Assembly (NCBI GenBank): GCA_019694455.1
Contig: JAIBBY010000011.1
Coordinates: forward strand, 37,761 to 101,760
Direction of reading: 5' to 3'
Source of the DNA: Pirellulales bacterium
GTDB taxonomy: Bacteria; Planctomycetota; Planctomycetia; Pirellulales; JAEUIK01
Length of the DNA: 64,000 nt
The translations under genes and the position numbers were made by a program. The notes under the pieces were generated by a model. That model did no database searches. It was not told the origin of the DNA and worked only from the letters and a program-made list of their open reading frames with translations. Shown piece after piece: positions 48,210-56,965 of the stretch. Every line of letters starts with the position of its first letter. The first letter of the stretch is position 1.

Positions 48210-49624
48210 TCAGGTCGGTGACAGACAAAAGCCAGAGACCGTCGACCGGGCGCGTGCTGGTGGTGGACGACCATCCACAGTCGCGCGGCTCGATTTGTGA
48301 AATACTGACGCATGTGGGGCATCGAGTCGAAGGAGTGTCGAGCGCCATCGAGGGCTTGGCTCGGCTAGGGGTGGAAAGCTTCGACCTGATCATTACCGAC
48401 TTGCAAATGCCAGGCATGAGCGGCCTGGAGTTCATTCGCGAGCTGACGAAGCGCCGGCACGGCGCTCAGATCGTCATGGTGACTGCTTACGCTTCGGTGT
48501 CGACGGCGGTGGAGGCGATGCGCCATGGCGCGTTTGACTACATTGAAAAACCGTTCAACGTCGACGCTTTGGAGGACCTGGTCGACCGTGCGTTAGCGCA
48601 TGGCCGGTTGATCGACGCCGCCGCGCCATCGCGCGCCGGCGGCACAGGCGACGAGCCCGTGATGATGCAAGGATCCAGTCGTAAGATGCAAGCCTTGCGT
48701 GACCGGATCGCCCAGGTGGCGCCGACCACCGAAACCGTGCTCATCACTGGCGAAAGCGGAACGGGCAAAGAATTGGTGGCGCGCGCTATTCACGCGCAAA
48801 GTCGCCGCGCGGCATCGCCGCTTGTCAGCCTGAACTGCCCCGTGCTGTCTGACCATTTGATGGAAAGTGAGCTATTTGGGCACGAGAAGGGAGCCTTCAC
48901 TGGCGCCGACGCGGCGCGCACCGGGCGTTTCGAGCTGGCCGACGGCGGAACGATCTTGCTGGATGAGGTGAGCGAGATCGGTCTGCCGCTACAAGCCAAG
49001 CTGCTACGCGTGCTGCAAGAGCGCACCTTCGAACGGGTGGGTTCGAGCAAGACGCAGCGGATCGACGTGCGAGTGCTGGCCAGCAGCAATCGCGACTTGC
49101 CGGCCGAGGCGAAAGCGGGGCGGTTTCGCGAGGATTTGTATTACCGCCTGGCGGTGGTGCCGCTGGCGGTTCCACCGCTGCGCGAACGACTCGAAGATGT
49201 TGCGGAACTAGCGCACCACTTTTTGGAGCGGGCGGCCGGGCGACTGCAGCGCGACCCCTGCCAGCTCGACGCCGCGGCCCGCGATCTGCTATCGCATTAT
49301 CAGTGGCCTGGCAATGTGCGCGAATTAGAGAATATCATCACCCGAGCCAGCGTGTTGTGCTCTAGCGGTTCGATCGGCGTCGGCGACATTCGGCCCTGGC
49401 TGATCGATGGCAAGCCGCAGGCCGATGAATCGCACGGCGCTTTGCCGGTCGGCACGCGGCTGGATGAGATGGAACGCGCACTGATCGAAGCGACCTTGGA
49501 CCACTACAGCGGGCATCGAGCGCGGACCGCCGAAGCGCTGGGGATCGGAATACGCACACTTTCGGGCAAACTGCGAGGCTACGGATACGCGCCGCGGGAG
49601 AAGTCGTTCAGCCGAGCGATCTAG
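48206..49624 (+). CDS. Sigma-54-dependent response regulator (FlrC/FleR-like)
   Basis: A 472-residue NtrC-family activator starting at GTG 48206, with GGAGG at 48194-48198 seven bases upstream. Receiver domain: DDHP and phosphoacceptor Asp65 in IITDLQMPG. AAA+ domain: Walker A GESGTGKE (182-189), the GAFTGA motif (229-234) that contacts sigma-54, Walker B ILLDE, and PGNVRELENII. C-terminal Fis-type helix-turn-helix: GHRARTAEALGIGIRTLSGKL. It should activate sigma-54 promoters when phosphorylated by the kinase it overlaps. Its position directly upstream of flgB makes flagellar control the likely role. Confidence 0.95.
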   Translation: MIRSVTDKSQRPSTGRVLVVDDHPQSRGSICEILTHVGHRVEGVSSAIEGLARLGVESFDLIITDLQMPGMSGLEFIRELTKRRHGAQIVMVTAYASVSTAVEAMRHGAFDYIEKPFNVDALEDLVDRALAHGRLIDAAAPSRAGGTGDEPVMMQGSSRKMQALRDRIAQVAPTTETVLITGESGTGKELVARAIHAQSRRAASPLVSLNCPVLSDHLMESELFGHEKGAFTGADAARTGRFELADGGTILLDEVSEIGLPLQAKLLRVLQERTFERVGSSKTQRIDVRVLASSNRDLPAEAKAGRFREDLYYRLAVVPLAVPPLRERLEDVAELAHHFLERAAGRLQRDPCQLDAAARDLLSHYQWPGNVRELENIITRASVLCSSGSIGVGDIRPWLIDGKPQADESHGALPVGTRLDEMERALIEATLDHYSGHRARTAEALGIGIRTLSGKLRGYGYAPREKSFSRAI

Positions 49625-49875
49625 TCGCCGCGATGGCGATCGGCAGAATTGGCCGGTCGGCACGCGCAGAAATCGCCGGTCACGCCCTAGAGCATGGTGT
49701 ATCGCAGGCAAGTATCGGACGTTCGGCCCGAGCGACTACAGCGAAAAAAGAATGAGACCACGGTTCGACTTGCGATTAGAAACGGCACCACTTGGGGTGG
49801 CGGCATCCCGTTGCACTGCGCGAGCGGCGCGCCATTTGCCCTGGGAGCATCGGTGGCAGATTAGGCAGGTATGCG

Positions 49876-50286
49876 ATGCTTGACGCGTTGTTTAATCAGA
49901 CTCCGATTCCGGCCCTGGAGCAGTTTGCCAACTTCGCGCAAACTCGGCATTCGATTCTGGCGAGCAACGTCGCCAACTTCGACGTGCCCGGTTATCGCAC
50001 CCGCGACCTGTCGGTCGAGCAGTTCCAATCGCAACTAAAAGAAGCCATCACCGCTCGCGACAACTGGAGCTTGGGGAACCCTTCTCCGGCTCAAACGGGA
50101 TACGGCGACCCGTTTGGTGAGGTGAAACAAAGTCTTACTAGTATCGTGCATCACGACGAGACGAATGTGGGACTCGAACAACAGATCGCCGAGATCACCA
50201 AGAACCAATTGCAGCACAACCTGGCGATGGTGATTATGGCGAATCAATTTCGGCTATTGCAGGCGGCAATTAGCGAACGCGTGTAA
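49876..50286 (+). CDS. flgB: Flagellar proximal rod protein FlgB
   Basis: A 136-residue rod subunit; a short upstream ATG at 49871 is out of frame. It has the rod-family N-terminus (ALEQFANFAQTRHSILASNVANFDVPGYRTRDLS, with the ANxVANxxTPGY-type motif) and a C-terminal helix (NQLQHNLAMVIMANQFRLLQAAI). The upstream 250 bases after the regulator gene probably carry the promoter of the flgB operon. flgC follows after 32 bases. Confidence 0.95.
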   Translation: MLDALFNQTPIPALEQFANFAQTRHSILASNVANFDVPGYRTRDLSVEQFQSQLKEAITARDNWSLGNPSPAQTGYGDPFGEVKQSLTSIVHHDETNVGLEQQIAEITKNQLQHNLAMVIMANQFRLLQAAISERV

Positions 50287-50318
50287 CGCGTCGTCACGGC
50301 GGTCAAGGAGGACCGAGC

Positions 50319-50729
50319 ATGTTTACGGCGATTAATGTGAGCACCAGCGCACTGGTAGCGCAGCGCGTGCGGTTGAACTCAATCTCGAACAACATCGCCA
50401 ACATTTCTACCACGCGCAATGAAGCGGGCCAGCCCGAGGCCTATCAGCCGCGCTACGTGGTGTTTCAGACCGACACCAGCCTGGGAGGGCCTGCTGGCGC
50501 CGCCGGCGTGCGGGTCAGTTCGGTCGAGACCGAGAAGGGCCAGCCGCGGCTCAAGTACGATCCCACGCATCCCGACGCCGACAAAAACGGTTACGTCGCC
50601 TATCCAGATATCGATCTCACCACCCAGTTCGTCGATTCGCTCGAAGCTTCGCGGGCGTATGAGGCGAACATTGGTCTCATTGAAATCTCGAAAGATCTGT
50701 TTCAACAATCGTTTCGCATTCTCGCATAG
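50319..50729 (+). CDS. flgC: Flagellar proximal rod protein FlgC
   Basis: A 136-residue rod subunit with the expected N-terminal AQRVRLNSISNNIANISTTRN and C-terminal YEANIGLIEISKDLFQQSFRILA helices, and VAYPDIDLTTQFVDSLEASRAY near the end. AAGGAGG lies just before the ATG. Length is normal for FlgC. Confidence 0.96.
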   Translation: MFTAINVSTSALVAQRVRLNSISNNIANISTTRNEAGQPEAYQPRYVVFQTDTSLGGPAGAAGVRVSSVETEKGQPRLKYDPTHPDADKNGYVAYPDIDLTTQFVDSLEASRAYEANIGLIEISKDLFQQSFRILA

Positions 50730-50741
50730 ACAGGTTGAGCG

Positions 50742-51053
50742 ATGAATCAAGCCATCGGAGCAATCGGGCAACAGGTGGGCGTACAATCGCGCTTCACCTT
50801 GGACGCCGCGCAGCAGGCAATCGCGCCCGGGCAGACATCGTTCAAGGATCTGTTGGTCGACTCGGTCAACCAGGTGAACGCGATGCAGCAGGACGCGAAC
50901 GCCGCAGTGGAAAATTTGATGACGGGCGGCGACGTCAACCCGGCCGAGGTGCTATCGGCGGTGCAGAAGGCGGATCTGGCGTTCCGCATGACGATGCAGG
51001 TTCGCAATAAGTTGATGCAGGCCTATGAAGAGGTAAAGAGTATCCGCGTCTAG
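50742..51053 (+). CDS. fliE: Flagellar hook-basal body complex protein FliE
   Basis: A 103-residue FliE, the link between the MS ring and the rod. It shows SFKDLLVDSVNQVNAMQQDANAAVENLMTGGDVNPAEVLSAVQKADLAFRMTMQVRNKLMQAYEEV, the conserved C-terminal helix of the family. It lies 12 bases after flgC. Confidence 0.96.
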   Translation: MNQAIGAIGQQVGVQSRFTLDAAQQAIAPGQTSFKDLLVDSVNQVNAMQQDANAAVENLMTGGDVNPAEVLSAVQKADLAFRMTMQVRNKLMQAYEEVKSIRV

Positions 51054-51118
51054 TCGGTGGCGCGCACGGCGTTCATGGATGATCGCCCGTTTGTCGGTCG
51101 CAGAGGGAGCTGCTCAGG

Positions 51119-52792
51119 ATGGATTTTCTCAATCGGGCGATGGCCCAGCTTAACGACTTGTTCCGCTCAATGTCGGCTGGCACGCGGATGACCGCGGCGC
51201 TGCTGTTGATCGTGGTGGTCGTCAGCTTGGGGTATCTCTTTCAATCGCGGACGACGGGCCCCGACAGCTACTTGCTCGGCGGACACCCCTTTTCGCCAGG
51301 CGAGATGCCGGCCGTCCTCGGCGCGCTGGCACAAGCCGGACTGAGCGACTTTGAAGTGGAAGGGAATCTGATTCGGATTCCGAAAGCCCAGCAATCGGCG
51401 TACTTGGCGGCGCTAGCCGACGCTAATCGGTTGCCGATCTCGTTTGGCGATCGGCTGATCGACGTCGTCGAGCGTCAAAGCCCATTCTCAAGTGGCAAAC
51501 AGCAAGAGGCGATTCTCAAGCAAGCTCTCAACTCGATGCTGGCCAAAAGCATCAGCCAGATGGCCGGTATTGAGAGCGCCGATGTTTACACCGACACTAA
51601 GGAAAAACGTGGATTCAAGTCCGAGCCGCAGGCCACCGCCGCGGTGCATGTGCGGACGCTTGGCTCGCAGCCTCTGACCGCCGCGCAGGCCTTTGCGATT
51701 CGCAGCCTGGTAGCCGGCGCCATCTTGGGGCTTTCGCGCGACCAGGTCAGCGTCATCGACGCGCATCATGGGAAGACATTTTCTGGCGATGGCGAAAGCG
51801 GTGGAGGCGGTGGAGGCTTTGACCACCCTTACCTGTCGCTCAAGCGCACCTACGAGCAAGAGTTTCAGGACGACATCGCATCGCTGCTGTCGTATGTGCC
51901 CGGCGTCAACGTGAGCGTCAACGTCGAGCTCAGCAAGATGCAGCATAGCGAAGAGGAAAGCCAAAAGTTTGATCCCAAGCCGGTGGCGATGAGGACGACT
52001 TCGGACGAGACGGAAACCAGCACAGATAGTGGCGGGCCGGGCGGCCGGCCGGGGCTCGAAGCGCAGCAGCCCAATCGTGGGGCGTCAATCGCCGGCGCCG
52101 GACGCGGAACTTCGTCGCGCGAGACGCGTAACCGCAGCGAGGAGTCCAAAGTCACTTCGACCGACATCACTCGGTCACGACATGTCGGCTTGACTCCCGA
52201 GCGTGTGTCGGTGTCGGTGGCGATACCAAGCAGCTATTTCGTCAATTTGTGGCGCGAACGCCATCCGACCGCCGAGGGCCAGACGCCGGTCGAACCAACC
52301 ACGGCGGAACTGGTGCAGATCGAGGAGGAGGAACGAGAAAAGATTCGACTACTGGTGTTCAACAAGATTCCGCATCAGGCCGACGTCAGCGCCGCGGATC
52401 TAGTGTCGGTCGCGCCGTTCACGCCGATTCCGCTAGCGCCACCCACCGGACCAGCAATGTCCACCAAGGCCTTGGCTTGGCTTGGCGACTCGTGGAGCAC
52501 GCTGGGCATGTTCGCGTTGGCTGGCGTGAGTCTGGTCATGCTGCGATCGGTGGTGCGCGGCGTGCCGAGCCAGGTCTCGCCGCAGCCAGTCGCAGGATAT
52601 GAAGAAAACCCGGCGGTGCTGCCGATGTCGGCAAATCCCGTCGAAGCCGGCGAGGCGGCAAGCGCCAAGAGCCGGCTACGGCGGCGAGCAAGCACTGGGC
52701 CGTCGTTGCGCGATGATCTGGTCGAGCTGGTGCGCGAAGATCCCGATGCGGCGGCGAACATACTCAAGGGCTGGATCGGCAACCTGAATTAG
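51119..52792 (+). CDS. fliF: Flagellar M-ring protein FliF
   Basis: A 557-residue inner-membrane ring subunit. A first transmembrane helix (about residues 25-40, AALLLIVVVVSLGYLF) and a second near residues 455-475 (WSTLGMFALAGVSLVML) flank the periplasmic ring domains, which include EVEGNLIRIPKAQQSAYLAALADANRLP and SVNVELSKMQ. The tail (RDDLVELVREDPDAAANILKGWIGN) is the FliG-binding peptide. A binding site precedes the ATG, and fliG begins 3 bases after the stop. Confidence 0.96.
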   Translation: MDFLNRAMAQLNDLFRSMSAGTRMTAALLLIVVVVSLGYLFQSRTTGPDSYLLGGHPFSPGEMPAVLGALAQAGLSDFEVEGNLIRIPKAQQSAYLAALADANRLPISFGDRLIDVVERQSPFSSGKQQEAILKQALNSMLAKSISQMAGIESADVYTDTKEKRGFKSEPQATAAVHVRTLGSQPLTAAQAFAIRSLVAGAILGLSRDQVSVIDAHHGKTFSGDGESGGGGGGFDHPYLSLKRTYEQEFQDDIASLLSYVPGVNVSVNVELSKMQHSEEESQKFDPKPVAMRTTSDETETSTDSGGPGGRPGLEAQQPNRGASIAGAGRGTSSRETRNRSEESKVTSTDITRSRHVGLTPERVSVSVAIPSSYFVNLWRERHPTAEGQTPVEPTTAELVQIEEEEREKIRLLVFNKIPHQADVSAADLVSVAPFTPIPLAPPTGPAMSTKALAWLGDSWSTLGMFALAGVSLVMLRSVVRGVPSQVSPQPVAGYEENPAVLPMSANPVEAGEAASAKSRLRRRASTGPSLRDDLVELVREDPDAAANILKGWIGNLN

Positions 52793-52795
52793 CGC

Positions 52796-53809
52796 ATGAC
52801 GATGATAGAGCACAAAGAATCCACATTGCGTAAGGCGGCGATTCTCATTCGTAGCCTCGACGACCGCACTGCCAGCAGCTTGCTTGCGCAACTGCCGCCG
52901 TCGCAGGCGGCGCAGGTGCGCGAGCTGGCGCGATATCTGGACGACGTGGACCCGATCGAGCAGCAGCAGGTGCTGAACGACTTTCTGGGCAGCGAGCGAC
53001 CGAGAACGGTGGTGGACGATGGCGGCGTGGAGCTCGACGTCAATCTGGCGCATGAACCCCAAGAGATCGCCGCGGACTCTCGAAGTCGTCCGGTCGCTTT
53101 CGGCGGCGAGTCGCTGCTTCACGACTCAGATGTTGCCGAATTGTCTCGGTTGCTCGAGCACGAACAGCCACAGACCATCGCGCTCGTGCTGGCGCACCTG
53201 ACGTCGCACCGCGCGTCGGACGTGTTGATGCACCTCGGCGTGGATTTGCGCGCGGAGGTTGTACGACGGCTGGTGGAGCTCGACGAAGCGCACCCCACAG
53301 CGCTTGCCGCGGTTCAGCGCAGCTTGGAGACACGATTACAGTCGCGGTTGGAAGGCCAGCGCCGCCAGGCGGCGGGAATGGCGACCATGCGGCAGATACT
53401 CCATGCCAGTGGTCCGCTGACGGAACACGAACTGCTGTCGAGCATTGCCCGCCACGACGCCGAGTTGGCGACTCGTTTGGGACGCGCGCCACAGGTGGCG
53501 CCCGCAGAGCCGCTACCCTCCGAGGCGCCTCGCGAGGTCGAATTCGACGAACTGATCGAATGGACCGACGTTGAACTGGCCGGGGTGATCGCCGACTGCG
53601 ACCCACAGGTGATGCGGCTGGCGCTGGCCGGCGCGACACTGATGTTTGCGGAACGGGTCTACCGGCTGCTGGGCGGGCGCGCGGCCAAGAAGTTGCGCCG
53701 CTCAATCGAACAACTGGGGGCGGTGCGGATGAGCGATGTGGCCGCCGCTCAGCGCGAAGTGTGCCTGATCGCCGCGGAGCAATGGTCGGTCGTAGAGGGG
53801 GCGGCATGA
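52796..53809 (+). CDS. fliG: Flagellar motor switch protein FliG
   Basis: A 337-residue rotor protein. The N-terminal domain (LRKAAILIRSLDDRTASSLLAQLPPSQAAQVRELARYLDDVD) binds FliF; the middle domain has the LEHEQPQTIALVLAHL motif (EHPQTIALIL type); the C-terminal domain ends RRSIEQLGAVRMSDVAAAQREV, the stator-facing part. Start ATG at 52796; another ATG two codons later is possible. The stop overlaps fliH by 4 bases (ATGA), so the two are translationally coupled. Confidence 0.94.
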   Translation: MTMIEHKESTLRKAAILIRSLDDRTASSLLAQLPPSQAAQVRELARYLDDVDPIEQQQVLNDFLGSERPRTVVDDGGVELDVNLAHEPQEIAADSRSRPVAFGGESLLHDSDVAELSRLLEHEQPQTIALVLAHLTSHRASDVLMHLGVDLRAEVVRRLVELDEAHPTALAAVQRSLETRLQSRLEGQRRQAAGMATMRQILHASGPLTEHELLSSIARHDAELATRLGRAPQVAPAEPLPSEAPREVEFDELIEWTDVELAGVIADCDPQVMRLALAGATLMFAERVYRLLGGRAAKKLRRSIEQLGAVRMSDVAAAQREVCLIAAEQWSVVEGAA

Positions 53810-54459
53810 GCTCGATCATCAAATCGAAGGAGCCAGCCAGACAAGCAGGCGGAGTCGCCTTCAATTTCGGCGACATGACCGAAAAGGCACAGGCCTACCT
53901 GGCGACCGTTCAGGGCGAGGCGCGCAAGATCATCGCCGAAGCGGAACAGCAGGCTGCGGGCATCCGCGAACGAGCCGAACGCGAGGGTCGCGCCGCGGCG
54001 ATGGCGCAGATGGAACAAACTGCCGAGCAAAAAGTGAGTACGCATGTGGCCACGCTGTTACCGGCGCTCAAACAGGTGGTGGAGCAAATCGGACACGCGC
54101 GCCAAGCATGGATCAAGCATTGGGAACGACAAGCGATTCACGTCGCTGCGGCGATAGCAGAGCGCGTGATTCGCAAAGAGCTGGCACGAGAACCAGAAAT
54201 CACTCTCGCGCTCGTTCGCGAAGCCTTGGAACTGGCGGCTGGCAGCGCGGATGTGAAGATTTATTTGCACCCCGAGGATCAACAAGCGCTCGGTAAGCAG
54301 GCGCAATTGTTGATTCGAGAACTAAGCCGCGCCGGCGCGGCGGAAGTGATCGCTGCCGACGATATCGGCCGGGGCGGTTGCCGAGTAGAGACGCGATTTG
54401 GAGTGATTGATCAACAAATCGGGGCACAATTAGCGCGGATTGAGGAAGAGCTGAGTTAG
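53806..54459 (+). CDS. fliH: Flagellar assembly protein FliH
   Basis: A 217-residue negative regulator of the FliI ATPase. It begins in the fliG stop (ATGA overlap). A coiled N-terminal part (KIIAEAEQQAAGIRERAEREGRAAAMAQMEQ, rich in Ala, Glu and Gln) precedes the globular C-terminal domain (VAAAIAERVIRKELAREPEITLALVREALELA, then ADDIGRGGCRVETRFGVIDQQIGAQLARIEEEL). This is the FliH/YscL layout. Confidence 0.92.
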   Translation: MSSIIKSKEPARQAGGVAFNFGDMTEKAQAYLATVQGEARKIIAEAEQQAAGIRERAEREGRAAAMAQMEQTAEQKVSTHVATLLPALKQVVEQIGHARQAWIKHWERQAIHVAAAIAERVIRKELAREPEITLALVREALELAAGSADVKIYLHPEDQQALGKQAQLLIRELSRAGAAEVIAADDIGRGGCRVETRFGVIDQQIGAQLARIEEELS

Positions 54460-54478
54460 CACCTGCCGACAAATCGTC

Positions 54479-55822
54479 ATGTTGGAACTACAAGAACAAA
54501 TTCGACGTGTCATGCCCACCGCCCTGACGGGGAAGGTGCAGGGGATTGTTGGCACCACGGCAGCGGTGGCGGGCTTTCCGGCCCCGGTGGGCGCGGTCGT
54601 TGAGATCGAGCGTCAGTCGGGCACGACGCTGCGCGCCGAGGTGATTGGCTTTCGAGACGAAACGACGATCGTCTATCCACACAGCGACCTGGTGGAAGTG
54701 CGGCGCGGCAACCGCGTGCGGTTGGTGCGCACCCTGCCTTGGATTGCGGTGGGCGACGAACTGCTAGGCCGGGTCGTCAATGCCGAAGGACAGGTGATCG
54801 ATGGACTGCCGCAGCCCAGTCTGGCGGGCCGCGCGTTAGTGGATCAAGCGCCCCCCAGCCCTATTTCACGGCCACGCATCGATACGCCCCTTTCGACAGG
54901 GGTGCGCTGCATGGATGCGCTGCTCACCTGCGGCAAGGGCCAGCGGATGGGAATCTTCGCGGGTTCGGGCGTCGGCAAGAGCGTGACGCTTGGCATGATG
55001 GCGCGCTACACCTCGGCGGAGGTGAGCGTCGTAGGTCTCATTGGCGAGCGCGGCCGCGAAGTCAACGACTTCATCGAACGCGACCTCGGCCCAGAAGGCC
55101 TGAAGCGTAGCGTCGTAGTGGTGGCGACCAGCGACGAGCCCGCGGTGAAGCGCGTGCGCGCCGCGTCGACCGCCACGGCAATCGCCGAGTACTTTCGAGA
55201 TCAAGGCCGCGACGTCCTGTTGATGATGGACTCGGTGACGCGCTTTGCGCAGGCGCAGCGCGAGATTGGGCTGGCCGCGGGCGAGCCCCCTACCACGCGA
55301 GGATTTCCGCCGTCGGTATTTGCCATGTTGCCGAAGCTGGTGGAGCGCGCAGGCCGCAGCCCGCGCGGCAGCATCACCGCCTTTTACTCGGTGCTGGTGG
55401 AGGGCGACGATCCCAATGAGCCGATTGGCGACGCCGTGCGCGGATTGCTCGATGGACATACCTGGCTGTCGCGGAAAATTGCCTCCCGTGGACATTATCC
55501 GGCGATCGATGTCCTGGGCAGCTTAAGTCGTTTGATGAACGACATTGTGCCGGCGGAGCAAGTGGCGGCCGCGCAGTTGATCCGCGAGCTGCTGTCGGCG
55601 TATCGCGACCATGAGGATTTGATCTCGATCGGCGCGTATCGCCGCGGGAGCAACCCCACGGTCGACTTGGCCATGGACATGCACGATGTGATCAACCAGT
55701 TCTTGCGGCAAAAGGTCGAGGAGTCCAGTTCCGTCGAAGGGGCGCGGCAAATGCTGGTTCAGCTCGCCAAGGTGGCGGCGACGCGGCGCGCTAGCACGGC
55801 ACAGAGTTCAAGCCGAGGTTAA
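54479..55822 (+). CDS. fliI: Flagellum-specific ATP synthase FliI
   Basis: The 447-residue export ATPase that powers substrate unloading. Conserved parts are the Walker [15 protein letters not shown], the [40 protein letters not shown] region (reads [18 protein letters not shown] here), [31 protein letters not shown] and a C-terminal helical domain. No clear binding site precedes the ATG, so translation may depend on the fliH terminus 19 bases upstream. Confidence 0.96.
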   Translation: [447 protein letters not shown]

Positions 55823-55831
55823 TCCAGGTCC

Positions 55832-56293
55832 ATGCAGCCGTTTCATTTCCGACTGGCGACGCTAATGCGACTGCGCGAATCGTGGCGCGATGAAAAGCGC
55901 GGCGAGTTGGCGCAGGCGCTGCGCGCCGATGCGGCACTGTTGGATCGGCTACAGGAGTTGGAAGGGGACTTGCGGCAACTGCGCGTGAACGCCACCCATC
56001 TGTCCGTGGGACCGATCAACGTCGATCGACTGCTCGACGCGCAACGTTATGAACTGCTGTTGCGAGCGGAAGAGCAGATGGCCATTGTCCAGCGGAAAGT
56101 GCTGGCGGAGGAAATCGAGCGGCGACGGCTGGTGCTGGTCGAGGCGGATCGCGAAGTGCGGATGCTGGAAAAGATGAAGGAGGCGCAGGCCGCGCGACAT
56201 CAGGTCGAGGAGGAGCGGCGCGAGCAGGCGCAGCTAGATGAGATCGCGCTACGGCCCTTTGCCATGGGAGGTCGAACCGCATGGGAGGGCTGA
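55832..56293 (+). CDS. fliJ: Flagellar export chaperone/stalk protein FliJ
   Basis: A 153-residue helical, charged protein typical of FliJ, which links the FliI ATPase to the export gate. It begins FHFRLATLMRLRESWRDEKRGEL and shows a second helix REVRMLEKMKEAQAARHQVEEERR, consistent with an antiparallel coiled coil. Family assignment relies on length, coiled-coil pattern and position between fliI and fliK. The end overlaps motE by 13 bases. Confidence 0.85.
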   Translation: MQPFHFRLATLMRLRESWRDEKRGELAQALRADAALLDRLQELEGDLRQLRVNATHLSVGPINVDRLLDAQRYELLLRAEEQMAIVQRKVLAEEIERRRLVLVEADREVRMLEKMKEAQAARHQVEEERREQAQLDEIALRPFAMGGRTAWEG

Positions 56294-56955
56294 TCTCCAA
56301 GTTGGGGGCGGGCGTTTCGTACTTCGCGGTTGCCACGGTATTGGCCGCGATCACATTGGTCGTAATTGGTTTTTCTACTGGCACGTTGAACGAAGCCAAG
56401 TTGGCGCGGCTGCGCGCGGTGTTGGTGGGAACCGAAGCACAAGCGCCCAAGGCGCGGCCAGACGAGGCCAAGGAGACGCCTTCGTATGAAGAGTTGCTCG
56501 AGCGGCGCTCGGTGAAGTTTCGCGAATTGGAGCTGCGCGAAGAAGTGGTGCGACAGAATGTTTCGATTCTCACCCGCGAGCGGCTCGATGTGACGGCGCG
56601 ACGTGACGAACTGACCCGCATTCAACAGGCGTTTCAAGCGGAACTGGCGCAAATGGCCGACGCCGCGCTCGTGGCTGGCGAAGAGAACGTGCGGCTCACC
56701 TTCGAGCGAATGCGGCCGCCACAGGCGCGTCAACAGTTGCTGCTGATGCTGGAGCAGGGCGAGTTGGAAAATGTGGTCGCGATGCTGGCCGCGATGCCGA
56801 TAGAGAGACGGGCGAAAATCGTGGCTGAGTTCAAGTCGCCCGAAGATCTGCCGCGACTGAATGAGATTCTGGAAGTAATGGGACAGGGCGATCCGGTCGC
56901 TCGCATGGTGGATGAGACGCGCGGCGCGATGTCGCAGGCAGCATCCCAACCTTAG
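56281..56955 (+). CDS. MotE-like flagellar protein (MgtE N-domain type)
   Basis: A 224-residue protein overlapping fliJ by 13 bases. One transmembrane helix (about residues 14-32, YFAVATVLAAITLVVIGFS) is followed by a coiled coil (RRSVKFRELELREEVVRQNVSILTRERLDVTARRDEL) and an MgtE-N-type domain (RPPQARQQLLLMLEQGELENVVAMLAAMPIERRAKIVAEFKSPEDL). This layout matches MotE-type chaperones that sit next to fliK in many bacteria and work with the stator MotC or related proteins. The family assignment is from topology and motif; no motA/motB is in the window. Confidence 0.75.
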   Translation: MGGLISKLGAGVSYFAVATVLAAITLVVIGFSTGTLNEAKLARLRAVLVGTEAQAPKARPDEAKETPSYEELLERRSVKFRELELREEVVRQNVSILTRERLDVTARRDELTRIQQAFQAELAQMADAALVAGEENVRLTFERMRPPQARQQLLLMLEQGELENVVAMLAAMPIERRAKIVAEFKSPEDLPRLNEILEVMGQGDPVARMVDETRGAMSQAASQP

Positions 56956-56965
56956 GACCAATGCA

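Noticed and set aside
49784..49815. Possible sigma-54 promoter before flgB
   Set aside because: GG and GC pairs are present, but their spacing is not the required 10 bases.
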